From Thiotrichaceae bacterium (GTDB lineage Bacteria; Pseudomonadota; Gammaproteobacteria; Beggiatoales; Beggiatoaceae): a DNA stretch of 64,000 bases. The DNA lies in NCBI GenBank assembly GCA_011391085.1, contig JAABRD010000024.1, forward strand, positions 1-64,000, read 5' to 3'. The notes under the pieces were generated by a model, which did not search any database, was not told the DNA's origin, and worked only from the letters and a program-made list of their open reading frames with translations. Below are positions 7,491 through 15,136 of this stretch, one piece after another; position 1 is the stretch's first letter, and every line of letters starts with the position of its first letter. The translations under genes were made by a program, and so were the position numbers.

Positions 7491-8237
7491 ATGACTATAG
7501 AAACTATCTTACTTCCAGCCTTTTTGGCAGGGCTGTTCGGTTCCACTCACTGCATTGGTATGTGTGGTGGCATTGTTGGAGTGCTAACCATGAGTTTATC
7601 CCAAGAGGTGCGTCACTCTCACTTGCATCTTTGGCCTTATCTGTTGACTTATAATCTAGGACGTGTCGGCAGTTACACGGTGGCGGGTTTGTTCATGGGT
7701 TTTCTGGGTGCCCAATTTGCTAACTGGCTACCGCTGGAAAATCCGCGCCTGGTGGCAATGTGGGTCTCAGGACTGTTTATGATAGCGTTAGGACTCTACC
7801 TGGGTGCTTGGTGGCAAGCCCTTGCCCTTTTAGAAAAATTTGGAGGTTACTTATGGCAAAAAATTGAACCCCTTGGACGACGTTTTCTGCCGGTCAAAAC
7901 GCCCGGACAAGCTTTTGGACTCGGCATTGTCTGGGGATGGTTGCCTTGTGGTCTAGTCTATAGCATGTTAACTTTCTCCCTGGCTTCTGCCAATGCGTGG
8001 CAAGGGGGATTGTTGATGTTTGCTTTTGGTATTGGAACTTTACCGATGTTACTGGCCATGGGTGCCACAGCCCAATGGCTAACTCGTTTTGCCCAACAAA
8101 TCTGGGTGCGTAGAGTCGCAGGTGCCCTCGTTATTTTATTTGGATTATTTATCTTATTTGGTTCTCACCTTCACCCTTCGCATCCATCTCAAAAAAATAT
8201 TCCTTCTACAGAAAACACTCCTCCTCCTCACCCCTAA
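7491..8237 (+). CDS. SafE/TauE-UreH-like membrane transporter
   Basis: 248 aa, about six membrane helices. The N-terminal motif GLFGSTHCIGMCGGIVG is the signature of the UreH/SafE-like branch of the TauE family, and a second half-motif WGWLPCGLVYSML follows the central loop. Members sit beside cytochrome oxidase genes and are proposed to move copper, nickel or sulfite-type anions; the substrate here is open. The proline/histidine-rich tail (HPSHPSQ, PPPHP) could bind metal. The ATG at 7491 is preferred over an upstream TTG at 7470. Its position before SCO and the heme-copper genes suggests a role in metal supply. Confidence 0.75.
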   Translation: MTIETILLPAFLAGLFGSTHCIGMCGGIVGVLTMSLSQEVRHSHLHLWPYLLTYNLGRVGSYTVAGLFMGFLGAQFANWLPLENPRLVAMWVSGLFMIALGLYLGAWWQALALLEKFGGYLWQKIEPLGRRFLPVKTPGQAFGLGIVWGWLPCGLVYSMLTFSLASANAWQGGLLMFAFGIGTLPMLLAMGATAQWLTRFAQQIWVRRVAGALVILFGLFILFGSHLHPSHPSQKNIPSTENTPPPHP

Positions 8238-8246
8238 GAAGTTGCT

Positions 8247-8280
8247 TAGGTTGGATGTTGCGTAAGCGAAGTCCAACCTA
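8247..8280. terminator. Inverted repeat between convergent genes, possible bidirectional terminator
   Basis: TAGGTTGGA (8247-8255) pairs with TCCAACCTA (8272-8280) across a loop containing GCGTAAGCGAAG. It resembles a dispersed GTTGGACTTCGC-type repeat and has no strong T run, so a terminator role is only suggested by its place between the ends of two convergent genes. Confidence 0.45.
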
Positions 8281-8282
8281 CG

Positions 8283-8960
8283 TTATTTGACAGTATCACT
8301 GGGAAAAAATGGGTCTAGTCTGGAAATGATTTCTCGACAAGGAGGTATGAGTTCACACCAGTAGGCTACACATAATAGTTCAAATTGGTTTCTGACATGT
8401 AGTTTTCTCATTAACACCAGGCGATGTTTGTCAACTGTTTTAGGGCTAATATTTAAGTCGCGGGCGATTTCTTTGTTCGTATTTCCTGCCAATACGCCCA
8501 TCAGGACGTCGAATTCTTTTTGCGTTAACGTTTCTAGTTGTTTAACCCAGGCTTGCCGCAAAGATACTTGTCGGCGGACTTGTTTGTCATGTTCAATAGC
8601 TTTTTGTACGGATATTACAAGATGATTTCTAGTCACAGGTTTTTCAATAAAGTCAAAAATTCCTTCTTTAAGGGCTTCGACAGCAGTAGATACTTCTGCA
8701 TTTCCTGTTAACATGATGACGGGTAAGAAGATGCCTTTCGTCTGTAACTCTTTATAAAATGTCATCCCATTGGTATCGGGAAACATAAAATCCAACACTA
8801 AACAGCCTGCTTGATCTGGACGATATTCTTGTAGAAAGGTAGTTGGTGAAATATAGGCTTTTGTATCAATACCGATTAAGTGGGCGACTGCTTTGACCTG
8901 GACATGAATAGTTTTATCGTCGTCAACCACGAAGATAGTTGGAGTTGAAATCGTTAACAT
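8283..8960 (-). CDS. FixJ/NarL-type response regulator
   Basis: 225 aa from the ATG before LTISTPTIFVVDDD; longer in-frame starts add an unlikely leader. The receiver domain shows the acidic pair in VVDDD, the phosphoacceptor Asp in LVLDFMFPD, Thr in MLTGN and Lys in EKPV. The C-terminal LuxR-type helix-turn-helix reads LAGNTNKEIARDLNISPKTV, matching FixJ-like activators that often respond to oxygen or redox. No histidine kinase is adjacent. It lies next to the SCO and heme-copper genes on the same strand, so control of that cluster is plausible but unproved. Confidence 0.85.
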   Translation of the reverse strand: MLTISTPTIFVVDDDKTIHVQVKAVAHLIGIDTKAYISPTTFLQEYRPDQAGCLVLDFMFPDTNGMTFYKELQTKGIFLPVIMLTGNAEVSTAVEALKEGIFDFIEKPVTRNHLVISVQKAIEHDKQVRRQVSLRQAWVKQLETLTQKEFDVLMGVLAGNTNKEIARDLNISPKTVDKHRLVLMRKLHVRNQFELLCVAYWCELIPPCREIISRLDPFFPSDTVK

Positions 8961-9128
8961 TAATATTGTTGTATAGTGGTGTGGTAAACATTCAGAATAG
9001 AAAGAAAGATACGGTAGTGTTGCAAATTTCAGGGGGCCAAGGCACAAAGCTACGCTTTGACTCCTGGATTTGCTTTAGCCCCCTAGATTTGGGACTTCTG
9101 GGGAGTATAATATCATCGAAACGAGTTG

Positions 9129-9974
9129 TCAATGATTTCTATTAGCAGAGTCATGGCGAGTTCGACGAAATTCTCGTGCCAGGAAGATAAGCACCGAGAG
9201 AATGATGGAAAGTCCGACGAGAATCCCGATAAAGAGTGAATAGTCAAACAGGTAAGCATCACGGCTAGGGTCATAAGTGGTACAGAAAAAACGTACTTTG
9301 TTGATCAAGTCTTCCAAAAAGGGCTGTTCTGGTTTAGATTCCCCTAATATCAGTTGTTTGAGAGGTTCCACCAAAAGTGGTGTAGAGAACACTTCTCCAT
9401 AAACTTGTTGATAAATTTTACCTTGGGCATCGACGACGGTGGCTTGGACAAGATGGTCATAACCACGCGGAGAAGGATAATAGGTGAAACCAAGGTTCTG
9501 AGTGAGGGCCTTCATTGTGTTAGCATCAGTGCTGAGGAAGTACCAATGGTCATCCTGGACCCCTTGCAAAGTGGCAAAGTGGCGCATCGCTGGAGGAGTA
9601 TCTTGAGGAACATCAAAACCGATGGTAGCTATCGCAAAACTGTCGTTTCCCAAAGCATCTTGAGCAATTTTGACCACTTTAGCCAGTTGTTTGGTGGTCA
9701 TGGGACAAGTGTAGGCACAACTGGTATAGATAAGGCTAATGACCAGAGGCTTGCCACGAAATTGAGCGAAAGAAATCGGTTTGCCTGTGGCGGAGTCTAT
9801 CAAAGTGTAGTGACCAAGTGTTTTACCAAGGGCGGCTTGACTATATTTTAAGACGGCTTTGTAGTCAAATTCGGTTGGTGGAGGAGAAGTGGTGTGGGGG
9901 TTGGCTAACGTGGAGGGTGGGAGAATTGAAAGAAAGAGAAGCAGAAGTTGGAGAAATGAGGTAAATGGTGACAT
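9129..9974 (-). CDS. senC: SCO1/SenC family copper chaperone
   Basis: 281 aa. SCO proteins deliver copper to, or reduce, the CuA site of heme-copper enzymes outside the inner membrane. An N-terminal hydrophobic segment to about residue 24 is a signal or anchor. The thioredoxin-like domain carries the copper-binding CAYTC (Cys86, Cys90) and His174 in GYDHLVQ. A second membrane helix lies near the C terminus (about 242-262), an extra found in some bacterial SCOs. It is near a CuA subunit gene (14204-14746), its likely client. NO-reductase (sNOR) clusters of ammonia oxidisers also include a senC gene. Confidence 0.9.
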   Translation of the reverse strand: MSPFTSFLQLLLLFLSILPPSTLANPHTTSPPPTEFDYKAVLKYSQAALGKTLGHYTLIDSATGKPISFAQFRGKPLVISLIYTSCAYTCPMTTKQLAKVVKIAQDALGNDSFAIATIGFDVPQDTPPAMRHFATLQGVQDDHWYFLSTDANTMKALTQNLGFTYYPSPRGYDHLVQATVVDAQGKIYQQVYGEVFSTPLLVEPLKQLILGESKPEQPFLEDLINKVRFFCTTYDPSRDAYLFDYSLFIGILVGLSIILSVLIFLAREFRRTRHDSANRNH

Positions 9975-10031
9975 ATTGGGGATGTAAAAAGGGGGAAGTT
10001 AGTTGGAACAGTTAGAATATGGGGACACATT

Positions 10032-10154
10032 GGTGGAGTAGAGGCTTTAGCCGGTGGGGGGACACGATACCGGCTGAAGCCTCTAGTCCACCGGTGATAC
10101 CGGCTGAAGCCTCTAGTCCACCGGTGGCACCGGCTGAAGCCTCTATCCACCGGC
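10032..10154. repeat. PAEAS-family palindromic repeat cluster
   Basis: One inverted copy (GGTGGAGTAGAGGCTTTAGC, from 10032) faces three direct copies of CGGCTGAAGCCTCTAGTCCA spaced 30 bases apart (10071, 10101, 10131), followed by a run of Ts. This is the commonest dispersed repeat in the window; relatives lie at 12246-12341, 16196-16320, 27618-27722 and 37025-37209, and in frame at 56001-56090. When read in one frame it encodes PAEAS. Confidence 0.9.
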
Positions 10155-10237
10155 TTTTTTTCTTCTTTTACCTTTCCCAGTTTGCCGTCTGTGGTGTAGA
10201 AACGGAAAATCTTGAGAATGGATGAATTAAGAAGATG

Positions 10238-11152
10238 TTAAGCCAGGAATTTTTTCAACAGTTCTTCTCGTGACAAATTCAGCAATAAGGGTAACGCCTC
10301 CTCCGGCGATAATTGTAACACCGGCACAATTATCTTCGACAAGGCTTCATCAAAGGACCCAAAGCGGAACTTCAGCAAATTTTCTATCCAGAGACGCTGG
10401 CCTTCGAATCGACCCTGCTGTACGCCTTGTTGTACGCCTTGTTGTACGGCTTCATTTTCCCATTGTTGATATAACAGTGATAAACTCATAAATAATTCAC
10501 GCTCCTCTTCTGTGAACGAGTGTGGTTTTTCCAAACGGATACGATAAGTATGTAACAGGGGTGCAACACCTTCACGCAATGGATGATCCTTGGGCAGGGC
10601 TAGTAATTCCTTAAACGCTTGTTGTTGCGTCGCACCCTTTCCCAACAGTCTTAATAGTAATGTATCAGGCGTGGGTGGCAGACGATTAATTGCCACTAGC
10701 GCCGTTCTCAAGGCAGGTGCCTGACAGAAATAAACCCCCGCCCCCCACGTTTCTAGGTTCAGTTGGGCGTTAAACTCTGACAACAACGTGTCAGAAGCCG
10801 AAGTGGTAAGAATCCATAAGCGTGGTAGTTCTGCCTCTGGCAAAGGAGGTTTCTTTTGTTTGGTTTGACGATGCTGCAAGTCATTGTGGACCGAAAACAG
10901 TTTTAAAATACAGTTGCGAACCTCGGTGAGTGTCGGTTGATTACGAAAGGGTTCGAGTAAGCAATGCGGGTGCGACACCATTCGTCCTAACAGACCGAGA
11001 GAGTGAAGTTTCGTCGCCTGTGCAGTGGGCGAAAAATATACGTCAATGAGACGACTGGCTTCATGAACTTCGCGACTGACTTCCACATTGCCATACGGTT
11101 CTAACAATTCTGATAAATACTGTTTGGCAAATTGGTCATGGGGTTGAGTCAT
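10238..11152 (-). CDS. Rpn/PD-(D/E)XK-type putative nuclease, repeat-rich family
   Basis: 304 aa from the ATG before TQPHDQFAKQYL; an upstream start adds 17 residues of little character. The N-terminal half (SREVHEASRLIDVYFSP) has the look of the Rpn/PD-(D/E)XK nuclease core, and the middle (LPRLWILTTSASDTLLSEF, LLGKGATQQQA) matches a family common in cyanobacteria and Beggiatoaceae and often mislabelled flagellar assembly protein H. Near residue 240 is a QQGV/QQGR repeat typical of these proteins. A role in DNA transactions is known only for Rpn relatives. Confidence 0.65.
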   Translation of the reverse strand: MTQPHDQFAKQYLSELLEPYGNVEVSREVHEASRLIDVYFSPTAQATKLHSLGLLGRMVSHPHCLLEPFRNQPTLTEVRNCILKLFSVHNDLQHRQTKQKKPPLPEAELPRLWILTTSASDTLLSEFNAQLNLETWGAGVYFCQAPALRTALVAINRLPPTPDTLLLRLLGKGATQQQAFKELLALPKDHPLREGVAPLLHTYRIRLEKPHSFTEEERELFMSLSLLYQQWENEAVQQGVQQGVQQGRFEGQRLWIENLLKFRFGSFDEALSKIIVPVLQLSPEEALPLLLNLSREELLKKFLA

Positions 11153-11210
11153 AGTAAATATTAGAGATAGCTTTAGATTGTTTGGGTCACTCACCTGACA
11201 CAAGGGGGCC

Positions 11211-11243
11211 AGAAACTAAGTTTCTTTAAGAAACTTAGTTTCT
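11211..11243. repeat. GAAACTTAG palindrome
   Basis: Arms AGAAACTAAGTTTCT and AGAAACTTAGTTTCT around TTA. Related palindromes occur at 30629-30680 (between rplN and rplX), 51292-51324, 51452-51485, 58472-58504 and 59901-59933. Confidence 0.85.
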
Positions 11244-11268
11244 TTAGACAATAACTAAATAACCCCCC

Positions 11269-12144
11269 TCACCCCAGCAGTTGGTTATCTAACACGGCTG
11301 CCACTAATAGTATAGCAAGTTGGGACAAGGATGCAAAGAAATTTGACATGGCAATTTTAGGTGAAGGGTCGCGTACCAGTTGCACATTACGATACAAAAA
11401 ATGTCCCCCCCCTGTCAACGCCCCTAGCAAATAAATCCATTGTAGCCCGAAAAAAATTGGCAAGAGGGAAATAATGACCAAGGCTAACGTGTTGACCAGA
11501 ATCACTTGGGCCGCTACTTTATCTCCCACGACGACAGGTAGCATGGGAACGCCGGCGGCCGCGTAGTCTTTGTGTTGCGCAATGGCCAAACTCCAAAAGT
11601 GGGAGGGGGTCCATAAAAACAGGACAATGGCAAAAATAATAGGTAACGGGCTAAGTTCTGGGTCGACAACGGCGGCCCCTGCCAGGACCGCAAAGCTACC
11701 GGAGGCACCGCCAATTACGACGTTTAACCAAGTGCGTCGTTTTAACCAAACAGTATACACAATGGCGTAAAAAAATGCACCCAGAAAGATGTGCAGGGCG
11801 GCTATCCAGTTTAATACGAAGAGGGCCGCTATCACACCGACCAGCAGTAATGTAGCCAATGACACTAGCCACCAGGGATTGGGAGTGAACTCGCCTGTGA
11901 CAAAGGGGCGCCGACAGGTTCTGCGCATTTGGGCATCTAGGTCCCGTTCCATATATTGGTTAAAACCGCCGGCACTGGCAGAGGCGAGGAGAATGGCCAA
12001 AGCCAGCACCACGACTTGGGTAAAAGTGGGTGTAGGACCTGGGGTAATAGCTAAAGTGGCCACCGCAGTGACCGCCATGAGGAGGCCAATCCGGAGTTTG
12101 AATAGATTGTAGAGTTGCTGGACCATAGTATCTTGAATCCTCAT
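11269..12144 (-). CDS. cyoE: Protoheme IX farnesyltransferase (heme O synthase)
   Basis: 291 aa, UbiA superfamily, about eight to nine membrane helices. It attaches a farnesyl group to heme B to make heme O, the precursor of heme A. The prenyl-diphosphate binding segment FNQYMERDLDAQMRRT (61-75) keeps Asn62, Asp68 and Asp70. A second loop contains VVGDKVAAQ. The gene is the last of the minus-strand cluster with the CuA and catalytic subunits, separated from them by a repeat island; heme A synthase is encoded divergently at 15137. Together they imply a heme O or heme A cofactor. The start at 12126 (MVQQ) is a possible alternative. Confidence 0.93.
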   Translation of the reverse strand: MRIQDTMVQQLYNLFKLRIGLLMAVTAVATLAITPGPTPTFTQVVVLALAILLASASAGGFNQYMERDLDAQMRRTCRRPFVTGEFTPNPWWLVSLATLLLVGVIAALFVLNWIAALHIFLGAFFYAIVYTVWLKRRTWLNVVIGGASGSFAVLAGAAVVDPELSPLPIIFAIVLFLWTPSHFWSLAIAQHKDYAAAGVPMLPVVVGDKVAAQVILVNTLALVIISLLPIFFGLQWIYLLGALTGGGHFLYRNVQLVRDPSPKIAMSNFFASLSQLAILLVAAVLDNQLLG

Positions 12145-12198
12145 TTAGAGTTTGATGGTGATTTGGAAAATGAATAATGAATGATGGAAAAATGACGT

Positions 12199-12382
12199 TG
12201 GAGTAGAGGCGTTAGCCGCAATACCATTAAGTTAAGGAAAACTCCGGTGGAGTGGAGGCTTTAGCCGGCCGGCCGTAGGCATCACCCCCCACTAAAATTG
12301 CGGGGCGCCTACCGCCGGCCGGCTAAAGCCTCCACTCCACCGTACTTTAACTTAATGGCATTGCGGCTAACGCCTCCAGTCC
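12199..12382. repeat. Long nested inverted repeat with PAEAS-family core
   Basis: Outer arms of about 36 bases (from 12199 and to 12382, including CATTAAGTTAA and TTAACTTAATG) enclose inner PAEAS-family arms (12246-12272 and 12315-12341). The whole could form one long cruciform. A short heptamer tandem of TTTTCCA type follows at about 12390-12421. It separates cyoE from the catalytic-subunit gene and could uncouple their expression. Confidence 0.85.
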
Positions 12383-12389
12383 GGTACTT

Positions 12390-12421
<32 letters not shown>

Positions 12422-12457
12422 AAGAAGGGTTCTCACCCGATTCTCAAAACTCTCTTC

Positions 12458-14197
12458 TTAACTCATCGGCCACACGGAGGCAAGATACTTCCAGTTAATG
12501 AAGTAATAGACCACAAAGGTGACTAGGAAAACGATGGCTAAGACAAACGTACCCGGCGCCTCAAAACCAGCCGAACCGTGTTCTTCAATGACAGGGGGTC
12601 TGCCTAACCGTTCAGGTCGCGTGGGACTGTAGCAAGAATCGGCCAACGGGACCCCAAAGTTTTGCCAGAAGCCCGCCGAAGCTTCCAGTTTCTTGCCAAA
12701 CAACAGGGAACCTACCACGATGAGGACGTACATAGCACCACCAATGATAGAGAGAACGCCACTGATACCGACTATGCCCATCATTAGTTTCGCCGTACCT
12801 GGATACTCAAAGGTCATACCCAGTATGGTAGAGGCGTCGGCAAAACTCATATCCCAGTGCCGACGTGAAACGCCCATCGTACCTGCGCCCATCATGAACA
12901 ACGTGAATAGGATTATGCCAATGGAGAAAATATAAGGTTGCCATTTGGCTAACCCCGGCAAGATTAACTCGCGACGGAATAGCACCGGTACCAGGAAGTA
13001 GGTAATGGCCATGAAGGCTAACGTTGTCCCTGCCACAACCGTGGCATGGAAGTGACCTGGCACATACAGCGTGTTATGGATGATGATGTTAATTTGTTCC
13101 GTACCCATGACCACGCCCGTGATGCCACCTAAGAAGCCGAACATAATGAGGGACATGAACATGCCAGAAAAGACTGGATTACTCCACGGGGCTTTGCGTA
13201 ACCATTCAAAGATACCGTTGGTGTAACCTTTTTTGCGTTGCGCAGCTTCGATGGCGCCTGGGACGGTAAGACCATGAATCATACTGGCCAAGACGGCAAG
13301 GTACATGGCATAACTGGTGTTAAATATTTTCCAGGTCGAACTGACGCCAGGATCCACCAAAATGTGGTGGGCCGAAGCCAGTTGTAAAAACAGAATGTAA
13401 AGTAAATAAGCACCACGACTCACTTTTTCCGACATCGGTTTGGCACCAAAGACAATCGCGGCAATCGCATACCAGATGGCCACATGGGTCGCCACATTGA
13501 TTTGTTGGGAGGAGTGTCCCATAGCCCACCATACGATTCGGTACATGACCGGGTCAATGTAACTGATGAGTCCTACCGACCAAAGGAAGGTGGGAATCAG
13601 GATGATGGCGCCGGAGGCAATGGTGAAAATGGCAATGATACAAGCCGTCAGGGCGCCAAAAGTGACCAACGGAATCGAACCGTCATAAGTGTTCTCTCCT
13701 TTTGCTACGGCCAGCGTACCTAAGAAGACAAAACAGCCAATTAAGGCACCAACCGCAAACAGAATCAGTCCCAAGTAAAAATGAGGTTCGGCTGGCATCG
13801 GCACATAAGAGGTCATCATCACACTAGAGGCGCCTTGAAAAATGGCGACATTAGTGGTGATGGCCCCAATGATCATTAACCAAAAACCTAACCATGCCCA
13901 CCGCGGAGTGGCGAGTCGACTCCGTAGCAGGGTGGAGGAGGCGAAATACAGTACCGCCATTTCAAAAAAGATAATCCAAAACAACAGGGCGTTAATCCCA
14001 TGGGCGGTTAACACCATGTAGAAGGCGTCCGCAGGTAACAAATGTACCGTCGGCCACCGGGTGAGGGTGACTAACAAGGCGAGAACGCCGGCCAGCAGTA
14101 AAAAGACTACCGCCGCGACCGCATTAGCTTTCATCAGGCTTTCAGCCGATTTGTGAAAGTATAAACCACTTTGAGGACATACTCGAAATTGTGCCAT
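12458..14197 (-). CDS. norY: Heme-copper enzyme catalytic subunit lacking the oxidase tyrosine; probable sNOR-type NO reductase
   Basis: 579 aa, about 12-14 membrane helices. All six ligand histidines are present: His66 and His384 for the low-spin heme, His382 for the active-site heme, and His228, His277, His278 for CuB. In oxygen reductases of the A and B families the fourth residue after the first CuB His is the Tyr that forms the His-Tyr cofactor. Here the segment is GHSSQQINVATH and that position is Gln232. Known NO-reducing branches of the superfamily lack the Tyr, and sNOR pairs such a subunit with a CuA subunit and SenC, as seen here. It starts seven bases after the CuA gene. The gene symbol is by analogy with norSY of Nitrosomonas. 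A divergent oxygen reductase using another Tyr is the alternative. Confidence 0.75.
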   Translation of the reverse strand: MAQFRVCPQSGLYFHKSAESLMKANAVAAVVFLLLAGVLALLVTLTRWPTVHLLPADAFYMVLTAHGINALLFWIIFFEMAVLYFASSTLLRSRLATPRWAWLGFWLMIIGAITTNVAIFQGASSVMMTSYVPMPAEPHFYLGLILFAVGALIGCFVFLGTLAVAKGENTYDGSIPLVTFGALTACIIAIFTIASGAIILIPTFLWSVGLISYIDPVMYRIVWWAMGHSSQQINVATHVAIWYAIAAIVFGAKPMSEKVSRGAYLLYILFLQLASAHHILVDPGVSSTWKIFNTSYAMYLAVLASMIHGLTVPGAIEAAQRKKGYTNGIFEWLRKAPWSNPVFSGMFMSLIMFGFLGGITGVVMGTEQINIIIHNTLYVPGHFHATVVAGTTLAFMAITYFLVPVLFRRELILPGLAKWQPYIFSIGIILFTLFMMGAGTMGVSRRHWDMSFADASTILGMTFEYPGTAKLMMGIVGISGVLSIIGGAMYVLIVVGSLLFGKKLEASAGFWQNFGVPLADSCYSPTRPERLGRPPVIEEHGSAGFEAPGTFVLAIVFLVTFVVYYFINWKYLASVWPMS

Positions 14198-14203
14198 AAG
14201 ATT

Positions 14204-14746
14204 CTACTCCTTAACGAAAATCTTGCCTAACATGGTGTGGTGCATGATGCCACAATATTCATTGCAGACGATGGTATATTCGCCAGAAGTGTCAGGCGTC
14301 ATGGTAACGACCATTTCATAACCAGGGATAACCTGCAAATTGATATTGAGGGGTTGTAAGGAAAACCCATGTTGCCAGTCCAGAGAGGACAGGTGGAGAC
14401 GATAGGTTTGGTTCTTCTCCAACTCCAAAATGGGCCACCATTGCCAGAGACGGGCAAGAATATACACGTCGCTACCAGCAGGTGGATGGACCACGGGAAT
14501 CAGTTGCGGACCTTCCTCACGGACTTTGTACTGGTCCACCATCGCTTTGACTTTCGTCTCATAAGCGGCGGGATAGATCTTGTAAGCTTCGTTAGACAAG
14601 TTTTGCTTGCCATACACATGCCAATAAGGCATCATCGCAAACAGGATAAGACACCACAGGAGGGCGATGCCTACCCAGACGATTTCTTGTCGACCAACGG
14701 GCGTGTTCCACCATAAGCGTTCAGCGGGTGGTAAAATTGCGCTCAT
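14204..14746 (-). CDS. norS: CuA-containing subunit II of the heme-copper enzyme
   Basis: 180 aa: one membrane helix (about 21-40) and a periplasmic cupredoxin domain. The CuA ligands are complete: His126 in LDWQHGF, then Cys161, Glu163, Cys165, His169 and Met172 in CNEYCGIMHHTM. It would receive electrons from a soluble cytochrome c or cupredoxin and pass them to the low-spin heme of the partner subunit. Short bitopic subunits of this kind are seen in ba3-type oxidases and in sNOR. A GAGGAG site precedes the ATG. The symbol is provisional and depends on the partner being an NO reductase. Confidence 0.85.
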   Translation of the reverse strand: MSAILPPAERLWWNTPVGRQEIVWVGIALLWCLILFAMMPYWHVYGKQNLSNEAYKIYPAAYETKVKAMVDQYKVREEGPQLIPVVHPPAGSDVYILARLWQWWPILELEKNQTYRLHLSSLDWQHGFSLQPLNINLQVIPGYEMVVTMTPDTSGEYTIVCNEYCGIMHHTMLGKIFVKE

Positions 14747-14766
14747 AAAAAATCTCCTCTTGTTAG

Positions 14767-14937
14767 TTATTTAGCAATCGGGATGGAAACGACTTCCATA
14801 ATTCCCCAGACAATGTAAAGCACCGTGGGTAGTGCAATTCCTAGAAACAGCAATAGGAAGTGATTGTCAAGGATTTGTTGCATCGCCGGCACGGGTTCTG
14901 TCTCAGTGCCAGGTGATGTGTGGGTATCGTGGTTCAT
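14767..14937 (-). CDS. 56-aa single-helix membrane peptide, probable small subunit
   Basis: 56 aa: a polar Thr/Glu/Pro-rich head of about 20 residues, then one hydrophobic helix (FLLLFLGIALPTVLYIVWGI) and a short tail. It starts the minus-strand cluster, 20 bases before the CuA gene, with GGAGG upstream of the ATG. By size and place it resembles subunit IIa of ba3-type enzymes, which supplies a helix missing from the short subunit II. Homology was not tested. Confidence 0.75.
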   Translation of the reverse strand: MNHDTHTSPGTETEPVPAMQQILDNHFLLLFLGIALPTVLYIVWGIMEVVSIPIAK

Positions 14938-15026
14938 GAGTAACCTCCATTTATGTTGATTTGTGGAAAGTGTTTAAGTTAACATACTACAGGACAAAAA
15001 ATACCCTTTGTGGTTTATGGACTACA

Positions 15027-15040
15027 TTGACATAAGTCAA
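15027..15040. promoter_or_regulatory. FNR/CRP-family (possibly DNR/NnrR) binding site
   Basis: TTGAC-ATAA-GTCAA, a perfect 5+4+5 inverted repeat matching the FNR-family layout TTGAT-N4-ATCAA with one change per half-site. It lies 90 bases upstream of the small-subunit start on one side and 97 bases upstream of heme A synthase on the other. Such sites control oxygen-limited respiration, and DNR/NnrR relatives respond to NO. Which protein binds is unknown. Confidence 0.6.
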
Positions 15041-15136
15041 TTTTTCTTGAACTTCAAAAAATTATTTTAAATACACACATATTAGAAATATAAATTATGC
15101 CCATACCCCCTAAAAATAATCATTTACACAACAAAC

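Noticed and set aside
10032-10154. CRISPR-like array (30-base spacing)
   Set aside because: The spacers are near-identical parts of the repeat itself, there are only three units, and no cas gene is nearby. It is a PAEAS palindrome cluster.
12458-14197. Ordinary cytochrome c oxidase subunit I
   Set aside because: Histidine ligands and CuA partner fit an oxidase, but the position of the cross-linked Tyr is Gln. I kept oxygen reduction only as an alternative.
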